Assembly: GCA_047639315.1 (NCBI GenBank)
Contig: JBLINQ010000076.1
Location: forward strand, 1-24,140
Direction: 5' to 3'
Length of the DNA: 24,140 bases
Source of the DNA: S139-23 sp047639315
GTDB lineage: Bacteria; Planctomycetota; GCA-002687715; DRQF01
Shown here: positions 1-6,959 of the stretch, piece after piece
Position numbering within the stretch: position 1 is the stretch's first letter
How the letters are laid out: every line of letters starts with the position of its first letter
Notes under the pieces: generated by a model
What the model was told of the DNA's origin: nothing
Seen by the model: only the letters and a program-made list of their open reading frames with translations
Database searches by the model: none
Position numbers and translations under genes: made by a program

Positions 1-338
1 ATCCCGATACCTGCACGTGTCCCGCGTGATGATCGTTGGAATTCCTGCCACTCAGTCTGATCGTAACCCCGTGAATGACGATCGAGAACACTTGCCATGC
101 CGTTGATGGCGCCGTAGATCAATTGATCTCGCGACACACCGGCGACTTGGTTCTTTTCGATCAACTGCATCACTTCTCGATAACTGTCTTCACCGATCTC
201 GTGGTCGCCTCCGACTCCGACAGGTTGTTGACGAAAATAGATGACAGCCGTAATCGCTAAGCATGCGAGCAAAGCCGGCGAGAGATATATGAGAAACCAA
301 GCTCGGCGAGGCGGAAGGGTTGGTAGTCCTTGATGCAT
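1..338 (-). CDS. S41 family carboxy-terminal processing protease, N-terminal part (cut by window edge)
   Basis: This reading frame is open to the window edge and gives the first 112 residues. Residues about 14-35 form one hydrophobic segment (a signal anchor or signal peptide). After it comes a region typical of CtpA/Prc-like S41 proteases: a helical stretch ending in YGAINGMASVLDRHSRGY, then a Trp/Phe-containing stretch and an RAGIG turn where the PDZ domain should begin. Family members cut C-terminal tails of exported proteins outside the cytoplasm with a Ser-Lys dyad. That catalytic part lies beyond the window, so activity cannot be judged. The ATG overlaps the TAA of the DUF192 gene (TAATG), so the two are probably translationally coupled. 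The family call rests on the N-terminal pattern only. Confidence 0.75.
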   Translation of the reverse strand, partial: MHQGLPTLPPRRAWFLIYLSPALLACLAITAVIYFRQQPVGVGGDHEIGEDSYREVMQLIEKNQVAGVSRDQLIYGAINGMASVLDRHSRGYDQTEWQEFQRSSRGTRAGIG

Positions 339-919
339 TAGAATTCGATCCCCTTCGCGATATCAGACAACTCAGGCGAGAAGCGAACGGAAGATCCGGC
401 GCCTAACCCATGGGCCTTAAACCACCCCTTGGACATCTCAACGACATGACGAGCCGGCCCCTGAGACTTGGCTCGTGGCATGTCGACATCTGCGCAATCT
501 GGTGCCGGCGGATCTAATGACACGATTCGCGTAATTGTCATGTCATCGTCGACAAAGGCGACGTCCAATGGCACCCAGGTATTCTTCATCCAGAAACTAC
601 GATCTTCAGACATGCCGTAGAGAAAAACCATGCCTTGACGTTCACTTAGCTTCATACGTCCAGACAAACCGCGACCTCGGGAAGCTGAATCATGAGCGAC
701 TTCCAACCAGAGTTCTTCGTCACCAACCCACAGCTGACTGAGGCCTTCGGTCGCGCCAGGGTGCTCTTGGTCTGACGAAGGCTCCTTTGGCTTGTCAGTC
801 CGCTCATTTCTCCCCTTGGTGTCACCGGGTTGAGCGTCTTGATTCGTCGCACAAGCCGATAGAGCAAAGACAAGTGAAAGTGCCAGCAGAAAGACAACTG
901 CTTTACTTGTTCTCATCAT
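338..919 (-). CDS. DUF192 domain lipoprotein
   Basis: The protein has 193 residues. The N-terminus is a lipoprotein signal: a basic start, a hydrophobic core and the lipobox LSAC (Cys about residue 23), so the mature protein should be lipid-anchored outside the cytoplasm. A polar linker of about 40 residues rich in Asp, Glu, Lys and Pro follows. Then comes a DUF192 domain (about 65-185) with recognisable landmarks: RGLSGR, GMVFLY, FWMKNTWVPLDVAFVD, and a late VVEMSKGWFKAHGLGAGSSVRF stretch. The domain has no firmly established biochemical role. Two adjacent ATGs exist. A good Shine-Dalgarno (AAAGGGG) lies about 5 nt upstream of the first. The start overlaps the end of the preceding small membrane gene by 17 nt and the stop overlaps the protease start, so this sits inside an operon. 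Confidence 0.85.
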   Translation of the reverse strand: MMRTSKAVVFLLALSLVFALSACATNQDAQPGDTKGRNERTDKPKEPSSDQEHPGATEGLSQLWVGDEELWLEVAHDSASRGRGLSGRMKLSERQGMVFLYGMSEDRSFWMKNTWVPLDVAFVDDDMTITRIVSLDPPAPDCADVDMPRAKSQGPARHVVEMSKGWFKAHGLGAGSSVRFSPELSDIAKGIEF

Positions 920-1130
920 CTTGCCCCTTTGTATTTTTTCGTTGTTGGTAGATCACAAGGTTTTGATCCTTGCCAATGGGATCCGACTTAACTTCTGCGT
1001 TTGTGCGTCCTAAGACGGGCCGAGCAGATTCGACATCGTCATCTGAATCCCAGAACAGCGTGAGGGCAAGTCCTAACACGACAAGGAATAAAGAAAGGTA
1101 ACGAATGAATCGTTCGTCGGTGTCACACAT
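903..1130 (-). CDS. Small single-pass membrane protein, unknown function
   Basis: This gene encodes 75 residues from the ATG at 1130. An upstream in-frame extension to 1178 is possible, but it would put 16 polar residues ahead of the membrane segment and looks less natural. Residues about 8-26 (RYLSLFLVVLGLALTLFW) form one transmembrane helix, and a highly charged tail of about 50 residues ends in DDENK. I recognise no family. It lies between maf and the DUF192 gene and overlaps the latter by 17 nt, which supports real translation and coupling. A 120-nt gap separates it from maf. It could be a small assembly or regulatory membrane protein, but that is a guess. Confidence 0.6.
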   Translation of the reverse strand: MCDTDERFIRYLSLFLVVLGLALTLFWDSDDDVESARPVLGRTNAEVKSDPIGKDQNLVIYQQRKNTKGQDDENK

Positions 1131-1250
1131 GGGCCCAGTATACTCTCGACCGGAACGCCCCGCAGGTACAAATTTCAACTTCCGAAGCGATCACCCTTAC
1201 TGCAGGTCAGTGTTAGAGAATAGGTGACTTGGAATCGCCGAAATCGCCGT

Positions 1251-1856
1251 TTATTCCTGCGGAATGCCAGGAAAGCTTGCGCTTTGGAGAAGCTCCATAA
1301 CTAGAGCTTTTGGTAGACCTACAACATTGCTGTAGGACCCGTCACGACTTTCAATCAAGGCACCGCCCTGTCCTTGTATGGCAAAAGACCCGGCCTTTCC
1401 CATGGGCTCGCCAGTCGCGACATAGGCTTGAATTTCGTCGTTGTCGAATGGGCGCATTTGCAGGCGGGTCACGACATGGCCAGATGCGCACGCGCCGCCG
1501 TGGCCAATGAGGGCGACTCCGGTTGCCACCTCAACCGTCGCACCAGAAAGCAATCGCAACATCTCGGCGGCGTGTTGATCGTCTCGAGGTTTCCCTAAAA
1601 CTTTTCCCTGGCTGGAAACCAAGGTGTCAGCGCCCAGGATCCAATTGGATTCAGTCAGTTTCGCGGCGATGGTCGTGACTTTGAGAATGGCCAAGAGCTC
1701 AGCTTGGACTTCACACAACTCTGATGCCCTGAGCGTTTCATCAACGTCAGCGATCATGGAAATGTACGGAATACCCCATTCCGTGAGTAAGTCACGTCGG
1801 CGGGGAGATGCCGAGGCTAGAATGAGACGTTGGGAAGAGTGGCCATGCGGCACCAT
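1251..1856 (-). CDS. maf: Maf-like nucleoside triphosphate pyrophosphatase
   Basis: This 201-residue protein has the usual family length. Maf proteins are house-cleaning nucleotide pyrophosphatases that hydrolyse non-canonical or surplus nucleoside triphosphates in the cytoplasm to monophosphate and pyrophosphate. The N-terminal signature LILASASPRRRDLL (residues 11-24) gives the phosphate-binding SASPRR. Other landmarks are DVDET, the ILGADTLV strand with the conserved Asp, GKPRD, and the C-terminal AGSFAIQGQGGALIESRDGSYSNVVGLP segment, which is near-diagnostic. The ATG lies 8 nt past the TAG of the endonuclease III-like gene and lacks a clear Shine-Dalgarno, so reinitiation is likely. Substrate preference (dTTP/UTP versus m7GTP type) cannot be settled from inspection. 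Confidence 0.93.
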   Translation of the reverse strand: MVPHGHSSQRLILASASPRRRDLLTEWGIPYISMIADVDETLRASELCEVQAELLAILKVTTIAAKLTESNWILGADTLVSSQGKVLGKPRDDQHAAEMLRLLSGATVEVATGVALIGHGGACASGHVVTRLQMRPFDNDEIQAYVATGEPMGKAGSFAIQGQGGALIESRDGSYSNVVGLPKALVMELLQSASFPGIPQE

Positions 1857-1864
1857 GACGCTGG

Positions 1865-3121
1865 CTACTTCTTCTTCTTGCGAGCAGCCTTCTTCTTGAT
1901 GGCTGCCTTCTTTTTCGTTGTCGCCTTCGGCTTAGTGGCAGCCTTCTTCTTACTCACGACTTTCTTCTTGGCAGCAACTTTCTTTTTAGTCGCGGTCTTC
2001 TTCTTGGCTGCGACCTTCTTCTTTGCAACTTTCTGAGTCGCTTTTTTCGTTGCTTTCTTAGCCGCAGATTTCGTGGCTGCTTTCTTGGGAGCATCCTTTT
2101 TCTTGGCGGCGTTCTTTGGCGTCACCTTCGTCGGTGCGTCCTTCTTCTTGCCAACCTTCTTCTTCACGGCAGCAGCCTTCTTCTTAGCCGTCTCAGCCTT
2201 CTTAACGTCGGACTTCTTCTTGGTTTCAGCTTGCTTCTTGGCTTCAGCCTTCTTCCGTGCGGCTTCTTTCTTCTTCTGTTCAGAAAGAACCTTTGCCGCT
2301 TCCTTCTTGCGCTCTTTTTCTGCCCGCTCTGTTGCAGCCTTGGCTTCCTTGGCGATCTTCTGGGCTAAGCGACGAGCTTCCTTGCGAGCTTTCGCACGCG
2401 CAGCCTCTTCTGCCTTCTTCTGCTTGTCCATCTCTTCAGGCGCAGCTTTACAACTGGCCATGAGCGGACAAACTTTGCAATCAGGCAGAGTGCGGTGACA
2501 AAGGCCTTCAGCAACAGCGTAGATACCGTTGACAAAGAGAAGTTGCTCTTCAATCGAAAAAGCTGATTCTAACTCAGCCCTCATCTTCGAAGGAGTTGTG
2601 CCCTTCTTGAACACACCTGTTCGTGTCAAAACACGTCCAACTGAGGAAGTCACTTGCACCTGAGCTTTGCCACCATTGAGGAAGCAAGTCATGAGGGGCG
2701 GCAAGAAAGGCGAACGTTCGGCGAAGTAGGCAAATAAGCGATCGCGCTTACGTGTTACTTGCTTGTCGCCTTTCTCCAGCAAGGCGTCGAGATCGACTCG
2801 ATTAAATCGAGCATAGATTGTACTCAAAGCACTGCGGATCATCGCCGCCTTGCCCACGATGGCTTTAGAGCCAAGGCATGCGATTGCCAAGTCAACGTCA
2901 TGCAAAGCAGTGACGCGTACCTCATTCCAATCAACAAACTCACGCCGCAACGAATCAAGAGCCTCTGCGGCTTTCTCTTGAGTCGAACCTGATGCCAAGA
3001 TCAACATGATGAGTTGATCGAGCGGCCGTTCTTCGGTGAATGTACGGACACCGCCGTACTTCTTCTCGAAAACGGCAAACATCTTCTGCAATGAGTTCTT
3101 AGCTGCCACGAGGAGCCCCAT
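1865..3121 (-). CDS. Endonuclease III-like iron-sulphur protein with degenerate catalytic motifs and a Lys/Ala-rich histone-H1-like tail
   Basis: The protein has 418 residues from the ATG at 3121; a TTG at 3136 is a possible alternative start. Residues about 1-225 follow endonuclease III: a PLDQLIMLILASGSTQ helix in place of PFELLIAVLLSAQAT, and a C-terminal C-x6-C-x2-C-x5-C cluster (Cys208, 215, 218, 224) that exactly matches the [4Fe-4S] loop. The LPGVGxKTA helix-hairpin-helix with the catalytic Lys is not recognisable, and the VDTHxxRV segment reads VTSSVGRV, so the catalytic Asp is Thr. Residues about 230-418 are almost entirely Lys, Ala, Thr and Val in AAKKK-type repeats, as in AlgP or eukaryotic H1 tails, and should bind DNA non-specifically. 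DNA binding without glycosylase activity is an inference. It lies between rpsP and maf, on the same strand. Confidence 0.85.
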   Translation of the reverse strand: MGLLVAAKNSLQKMFAVFEKKYGGVRTFTEERPLDQLIMLILASGSTQEKAAEALDSLRREFVDWNEVRVTALHDVDLAIACLGSKAIVGKAAMIRSALSTIYARFNRVDLDALLEKGDKQVTRKRDRLFAYFAERSPFLPPLMTCFLNGGKAQVQVTSSVGRVLTRTGVFKKGTTPSKMRAELESAFSIEEQLLFVNGIYAVAEGLCHRTLPDCKVCPLMASCKAAPEEMDKQKKAEEAARAKARKEARRLAQKIAKEAKAATERAEKERKKEAAKVLSEQKKKEAARKKAEAKKQAETKKKSDVKKAETAKKKAAAVKKKVGKKKDAPTKVTPKNAAKKKDAPKKAATKSAAKKATKKATQKVAKKKVAAKKKTATKKKVAAKKKVVSKKKAATKPKATTKKKAAIKKKAARKKKK

Positions 3122-3208
3122 CGTTGGTAAACGCAAGAGAACGAAAAGACAGCTCCAATATGGAGCTAAATCCGATCGATCAGAAAGTCAAACAAAGGCC
3201 GACAAGGA

Positions 3209-3595
3209 TTACTTGGCGGCTTTAGCTTTGGCTGCTGCTTCGTGCTTACGTTTTGATTTTCCGTGAATCTTGCCGCTCGTCTTTTCAGCAGCGATACGCT
3301 TCGCGCTACGCTTCTTGTTCTTGGCAGTACGAACTACACCTGGGGTGTACTCGATCTCTGATTCAGCGAAGAAGGAAGTAACAGTCTCTGAAGGCTTGGC
3401 GCCGACGCTAAGCCAGTACATCGTGCGCTCGGCGTTGAGCTCAAGACGTGGGACCTCATTCTTTGCCAGTGGATTGTAAAAACCGAGATTCTCGATTGAC
3501 GCGCCATCACGACGGGTGCGGGAATCAAAAACGCCAATTCGGTAGAAAGGCGCGTGCTGACGACCACGACGTGTAAGGCGAATAACTGTAGCCAT
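3209..3595 (-). CDS. rpsP: 30S ribosomal protein S16 with a basic C-terminal extension
   Basis: The protein has 128 residues from the ATG at 3595. That start gives the canonical MATVIRLTRRG and has ACGGAG upstream with a 9-nt gap; an extension to 3634 would be non-homologous. S16 is a small-subunit protein that binds 16S rRNA during assembly. The conserved core spans about residues 1-85: RRGRQHAPFYRIGVFDSRTRRDG, IENLGFYNPL, and a YWLSVGAKPSETV stretch. Bacterial S16 is often about 80-90 residues, so about 40 residues are extra. They are Lys/Ala-rich and end in AAAKAKAAK. The gene follows ffh by 44 nt, as in many bacteria. The usual followers rimM, trmD and rplS are absent. Confidence 0.96.
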   Translation of the reverse strand: MATVIRLTRRGRQHAPFYRIGVFDSRTRRDGASIENLGFYNPLAKNEVPRLELNAERTMYWLSVGAKPSETVTSFFAESEIEYTPGVVRTAKNKKRSAKRIAAEKTSGKIHGKSKRKHEAAAKAKAAK

Positions 3596-3639
3596 GTTGG
3601 ATTGCTCCGTTTGAAAGGATGCACCAATGTGCATCGGGA

Positions 3640-5106
3640 CTATTTGCGTTTGTTCTTCTTTTTCTTGCCACCAGAGCCACCGGCCCCGGTTTTTCTTCTC
3701 ATTGACTTAAATTCGGGCATGCCGAGTATGCTCTTGCCTTCCGACTCAAGATCCTCGACTTCCTTCATTTGGTCTTTCTTCAGGGCTTTCATCGGGTTCA
3801 TCATTTTCCCGAAGAGTCCACCCTTGCGCATGTCCTTCATTTGATTCCGCATCTGTTTGAAGCCGCGGACCAAGTTATGGACTTGTTCAACTGACACCCC
3901 TGAGCCCTTCGCAACACGTTCCCGACGGGACATGTTCAGGATCTCTGGATGCATCCGCTCTTGGGGCGTCATCGAATAGATGATTGCCTCAGAACGATAG
4001 AATTCTTTTTCATCAATATTATCCAAGGCGGCGGCGTTCGCTCCCATCCCCGGCAACATCTTTAACATGTCCTTCATCGGGCCCATGTTTTTCATCATTT
4101 TCAGCATCTGGAGGAAGTCCACAAATGTGAACGTACCAGCCATGAGCTGTTTCGCAGCTTTTTCGGCGTCTTCGTCTGCAATCGCGTCCTGGGCCTTTTC
4201 AACCAAGGAAACCACGTCACCCATGCCAAGAATTCGGTCAGCCATACGTGACGGGTGAAACGCCGCCAGGTTGTCCAATTTCTCACCGATACCAATAAAC
4301 TTGATTGGTTTGCCGGTGACCTTCTTCACACTCAGCGCGGCGCCGCCACGAGTTCCACTATCGAGCTTGGTCATGATGACGCCGGTCAGCTCGAGTGTTT
4401 CATTGAACTCCTTGGCCGAATTAACGGCGTCTTGACCCGTATTAGAGTCAAGGACCAAGAAAATCTCGTCTGGTGTGGTCTCGCGAGCAATTTCGGAGAC
4501 TTCCGTCATCAAAGCCTTGTCGATGTGCAGACGTCCAGCGGTATCGAGGATGATGACATCGCATCCCGCTTTCGTTGCCTCAGCCAGAGCATTGCGGCAG
4601 ATGACTGGTGGTTTGCCACCAGGCTCCGCGTGAACTGGCACCCCAACCTGCTGTCCGAGGACTTTAAGCTGCTCGATAGCTGCTGGGCGCTGGACATCAG
4701 CGGCCACCATCATCGGCTTCTTGCCTTCGGCCAGGAACTTCTTGGCTAGCTTGCCACAGGTTGTGGTTTTACCCGCACCCTGGAGGCCAGCCATGAGAAT
4801 CACGGTGGGTTTATCGGTCTGCCAAGCAATTGTGGGGTCTTCTGGCCCCATCAAATCCACCAAAGTATCGTGAATTGACTTAATGAATTGGTCGCCTGGG
4901 GAGACTCCCTGGGTCACTTCACCACCGAGAGCCCGCACTCGGCAGGCGGCAATAAAGTCTTTGCAAACCAAGAAATTTACGTCTGCTGCGAGCAAGGCGA
5001 CCCTCACCTCGCGCAAAGCTTCGCTGATATTGCTTTCGGTCAGCTTCGATTTTCCGGAGAATCGACGCCGGACGGAATCAAAGGTACTTGTCAGCGACTC
5101 AAACAT
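3640..5106 (-). CDS. ffh: Signal recognition particle protein Ffh
   Basis: Ffh is the SRP54 GTPase. With SRP RNA it binds signal sequences of nascent membrane and secreted proteins and, through FtsY, docks ribosomes at the Sec translocon. The 488 residues comprise an N domain (about 1-95), a G domain (about 98-295) and a Met-rich M domain (about 320-470). G-domain motifs visible are the P-loop GLQGAGKTT (107-115), DTAGR (188-192), TKLD (246-249) and the GIGEKLDNL closing loop. The M domain shows FLQMLKMMKNMGPMKDMLKMLPGMG-type Met richness and the RRERVAKGSG RNA-binding helix. The C-terminus is a basic KKKKNKRK tail. It is the first gene of the leftward run and precedes rpsP. No clear Shine-Dalgarno precedes the ATG; see the promoter entry. 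Confidence 0.97.
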   Translation of the reverse strand: MFESLTSTFDSVRRRFSGKSKLTESNISEALREVRVALLAADVNFLVCKDFIAACRVRALGGEVTQGVSPGDQFIKSIHDTLVDLMGPEDPTIAWQTDKPTVILMAGLQGAGKTTTCGKLAKKFLAEGKKPMMVAADVQRPAAIEQLKVLGQQVGVPVHAEPGGKPPVICRNALAEATKAGCDVIILDTAGRLHIDKALMTEVSEIARETTPDEIFLVLDSNTGQDAVNSAKEFNETLELTGVIMTKLDSGTRGGAALSVKKVTGKPIKFIGIGEKLDNLAAFHPSRMADRILGMGDVVSLVEKAQDAIADEDAEKAAKQLMAGTFTFVDFLQMLKMMKNMGPMKDMLKMLPGMGANAAALDNIDEKEFYRSEAIIYSMTPQERMHPEILNMSRRERVAKGSGVSVEQVHNLVRGFKQMRNQMKDMRKGGLFGKMMNPMKALKKDQMKEVEDLESEGKSILGMPEFKSMRRKTGAGGSGGKKKKNKRK

Positions 5107-5120
5107 AAACCCATTTCAGT

Positions 5121-5126
5121 ACTATA
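5121..5126 (-). promoter_or_regulatory. Candidate -10 element for ffh
   Basis: On the minus strand this reads TATAGT, close to TATAAT. The -35 is poor: a TTGATT exists but only 13 nt away. The element ends 14 nt before the ffh ATG. A transcript from it would have a leader of only about 7 nt, which fits the lack of a Shine-Dalgarno. It is weakly supported and another promoter upstream is possible. Confidence 0.3.
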
Positions 5127-5261
5127 CTTAGAATCGAAAAATCAAGCCGAATCCGTTTCAGACAGACGTCGACAGCCCTCAGCTCAGGGCACCCGGAGCT
5201 GAGCGGCCATATTGTTGAGAGAAGCTAAGTTTCACAAGGGTTTGTGCTGTTTGAGGTGACC

Positions 5262-5321
5262 ATGAATCCTGAAGAGGGAATCCCGTGGCCCCAGACTTGG
5301 GGGCCAGAAGTCCGAAGTTGA
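5262..5321 (+). CDS. Possible upstream/leader ORF (19 codons)
   Basis: ATG at 5262 has a strong Shine-Dalgarno, GAGGTGA (5253-5259), the best-looking ribosome site in the region. It would encode MNPEEGIPWPQTWGPEVRS with a TGA at 5319-5321. A 7-bp GC-rich hairpin (5286-5306) lies inside it, so ribosome passage would melt it. The reading frame differs from the downstream TPR gene. Such an arrangement resembles leader ORFs that tune downstream expression, but no amino-acid run typical of attenuation is present, apart from two Trp. It could be fortuitous. Confidence 0.35.
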   Translation: MNPEEGIPWPQTWGPEVRS

Positions 5322-5455
5322 GTAAACCCAAGAAAAAATCACCTTTAAGGTCGATTCATCCGCCGATACAATCGCGCCCGAGGAATTCCCGAACACACGT
5401 CATCTCAGGCAGTTTGGTCAAAAGTGGCCCGCCGGAGATCGGAGGATACGCACGG

Positions 5456-6856
5456 ATGGAATCCACCCAAGACCATATTGAAGAAGAAATCGCAAGTCCC
5501 GTCGACGTTTGGAGCTGGACTCACACCAGCCCCGACGCTCTGAATCTCAGCGAGATTCTTGAGTTCCGTCGCACGGTTCTTTCCAATCCAACGGCTCGTC
5601 GCGAACTGACCAACAAGTTGAGCTCCACCGAAGAAGGATCTGTCGACGGTGTCCAAGCTGGCATCGGTTGGTGGATTTGCAACGAGTATCGCCGATCGTT
5701 GGATCACTTAGAAAAGAATCACGACGGTCCAGTCGCGACTTTTGCCTACGCTGACTCAGCTTGGTTTGCTGGCCACTTAGGACTGGAGGGTGTCGACCCT
5801 CGCCCTGCTGTCGCTGCCGAATTGATCATGAACTCAAATCCAAGCCTGCCAGAAGAGCGGATCCTTGTGATGCGAGCCTTGATTGCGGCTGACAAGGCTG
5901 ACTCCGCAAAAAGCTTCCTTGAGAAACAAGATGCCGCGTTCCGCGATTCTGCGGATGGCATGTTCTTCGAAGGCCACCTTGCAGAGATCGAGGGCGACTA
6001 CGCCGCGGCCGACGCTGCCTACCAGAAAGCTCTGGAGCTGAACGAGAATCATGCCTTAACTCTGTTCCGCTTGGCACGCTGGCACGACTTGTCATGCGAC
6101 GATGATTTGGCCATCGAGTACTACACTCGCCTGACGACACACAAGCCGCCTCACATCAACGCTCTGATCAATCTGGGTGTCTTGTATGAAGATCATGGCA
6201 AGTTCCCTGAAGCGGCACATTGCTACCGTAGGGTCTTGAGCATCTACCCACAGCACCCACGTGCGCGCCTCTATTTGAAGGATGCGGAATCATCCTTCAA
6301 CATGTACTACGACGAAGAGCAAGAAGTTCGCCAGGATCGTAAGAATCAAATTCTTAAGATCCCAGTTTCTGACTTCGAACTTTCCGTTCGTTCGCGCAAC
6401 TGCTTGTCGAAGATGAATATCGTCACCTTGGGCGACTTGGTCGACAAGACAGAGGTCGAGTTGCTTTCCTACAAGAACTTTGGCGAGACCAGCTTGAGCG
6501 AGATCAAGCAGATCCTCGACATGAAGGGACTCCGTTTGGGCATGCGTCCTGACGAAGACCTCGTTCCTCTGACCGGTGGTGGCAGCGCTTCGGCGGCTCC
6601 AACCAATCAAGCTGCGGCTCCTTCGTTCTCCGTTGACCCGGACGACGAACGCCTCAAGAAATCAGTGAATGAACTGAACTTGAGTGTTCGCGCTCGCAAA
6701 TGCTTGTCGAACTTGGATATCAAGTTGATTGGTGACTTGATCGCTTACACGGCTGACGACCTTCTCGGTCAACGCAACTTCGGTGTCACCTCACTCAAAG
6801 AGATCATCGAGCAAGTCGAGCATATGGGCTTGGCAATGCGGACTGTCGACCGCTAA
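5456..6856 (+). CDS. TPR protein with two RNA polymerase alpha-CTD-like domains
   Basis: The protein has 466 residues from ATG 5456, which has GGAGG at 5441-5445. The frame is open back to a GTG at 5285, but that extra stretch of 57 residues is basic and Pro-rich and looks non-coding. Residues about 1-165 are an unassigned helical region. About 168-278 hold three TPR units (for example GDYAAADAAYQKALELNENH, GKFPEAAHCYRRVLSIYPQH). Two copies of the RpoA C-terminal domain follow at about 301-363 and 400-463, joined by a Gly/Ser/Ala/Pro linker. The first copy strongly resembles E. coli alpha-CTD (FELSVRSRNCL, TEVELLSYKNFGETSLSEIK). Equivalents of Arg265, Asn294, Gly296 and Ser299 are kept; Lys298 is Thr in both copies. 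The protein probably binds DNA or transcription factors, or mimics the polymerase CTD. No membrane segment or signal peptide is visible. Confidence 0.9.
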   Translation: MESTQDHIEEEIASPVDVWSWTHTSPDALNLSEILEFRRTVLSNPTARRELTNKLSSTEEGSVDGVQAGIGWWICNEYRRSLDHLEKNHDGPVATFAYADSAWFAGHLGLEGVDPRPAVAAELIMNSNPSLPEERILVMRALIAADKADSAKSFLEKQDAAFRDSADGMFFEGHLAEIEGDYAAADAAYQKALELNENHALTLFRLARWHDLSCDDDLAIEYYTRLTTHKPPHINALINLGVLYEDHGKFPEAAHCYRRVLSIYPQHPRARLYLKDAESSFNMYYDEEQEVRQDRKNQILKIPVSDFELSVRSRNCLSKMNIVTLGDLVDKTEVELLSYKNFGETSLSEIKQILDMKGLRLGMRPDEDLVPLTGGGSASAAPTNQAAAPSFSVDPDDERLKKSVNELNLSVRARKCLSNLDIKLIGDLIAYTADDLLGQRNFGVTSLKEIIEQVEHMGLAMRTVDR

Positions 6857-6874
6857 GACGAAAACCATCTAAGA

Positions 6875-6908
6875 AGCCCGATGCTGGCAACAGCATCGGG
6901 CTTTTTTT
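6875..6908 (+). terminator. Intrinsic terminator of the TPR/alpha-CTD gene
   Basis: A perfect 12-bp stem AGCCCGATGCTG / CAGCATCGGGCT with a GCAA tetraloop is followed by a run of seven T. It starts 18 nt after the stop codon. This separates the gene from ruvA, which therefore needs its own promoter. Confidence 0.97.
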
Positions 6909-6959
6909 GTGCACGTATTAAGCGAGCTTGGTCCCCCTGCCCTTTATGATCACGCCATC

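Larger units (their letters stand above)
5107..5455. other. Divergent intergenic/leader region between ffh and the TPR/alpha-CTD gene
   Basis: This stretch of about 350 nt has no long gene if the TPR protein starts at 5456. It holds a candidate -10 for ffh (minus strand, 5121-5126), an 8-bp hairpin at 5178-5203 (CTCAGCTC/GAGCTGAG, 10-nt loop, no T-run), a possible 19-codon ORF at 5262-5321, and a second hairpin at 5286-5306 (TGGCCCC/GGGGCCA). The first hairpin has no poly-T on either side, so it is not an ordinary terminator. I saw no convincing plus-strand -35/-10 pair. Confidence 0.5.

Noticed and set aside
2073..2498. Plus-strand frame rich in Phe, Ala and Leu that looks like a multi-pass membrane protein
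   Set aside because: It is the antisense of the Lys/Ala-rich tail of the endonuclease III-like gene. AAG/GCC repeats read backwards give CTT/GGC-type hydrophobic runs. A similar frame at 1830-2036 has the same cause.
5178..5203. Hairpin considered as a terminator
   Set aside because: No T-run follows on either strand, and no gene ends there.
5241..5262. GTGCTGTTTGAGGTGACC resembles the 5' arm of SRP (4.5S) RNA, next to ffh
   Set aside because: The diagnostic GGAAGCAGC-type core and the matching 3' arm are absent. The AGGTGA part is better read as a ribosome site.
5285..5455. GTG-initiated N-terminal extension (57 residues) of the TPR/alpha-CTD protein
   Set aside because: The extension is Pro/Lys/Arg-rich and low quality, while ATG 5456 has a GGAGG ribosome site. 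It is still possible, because the frame is open.
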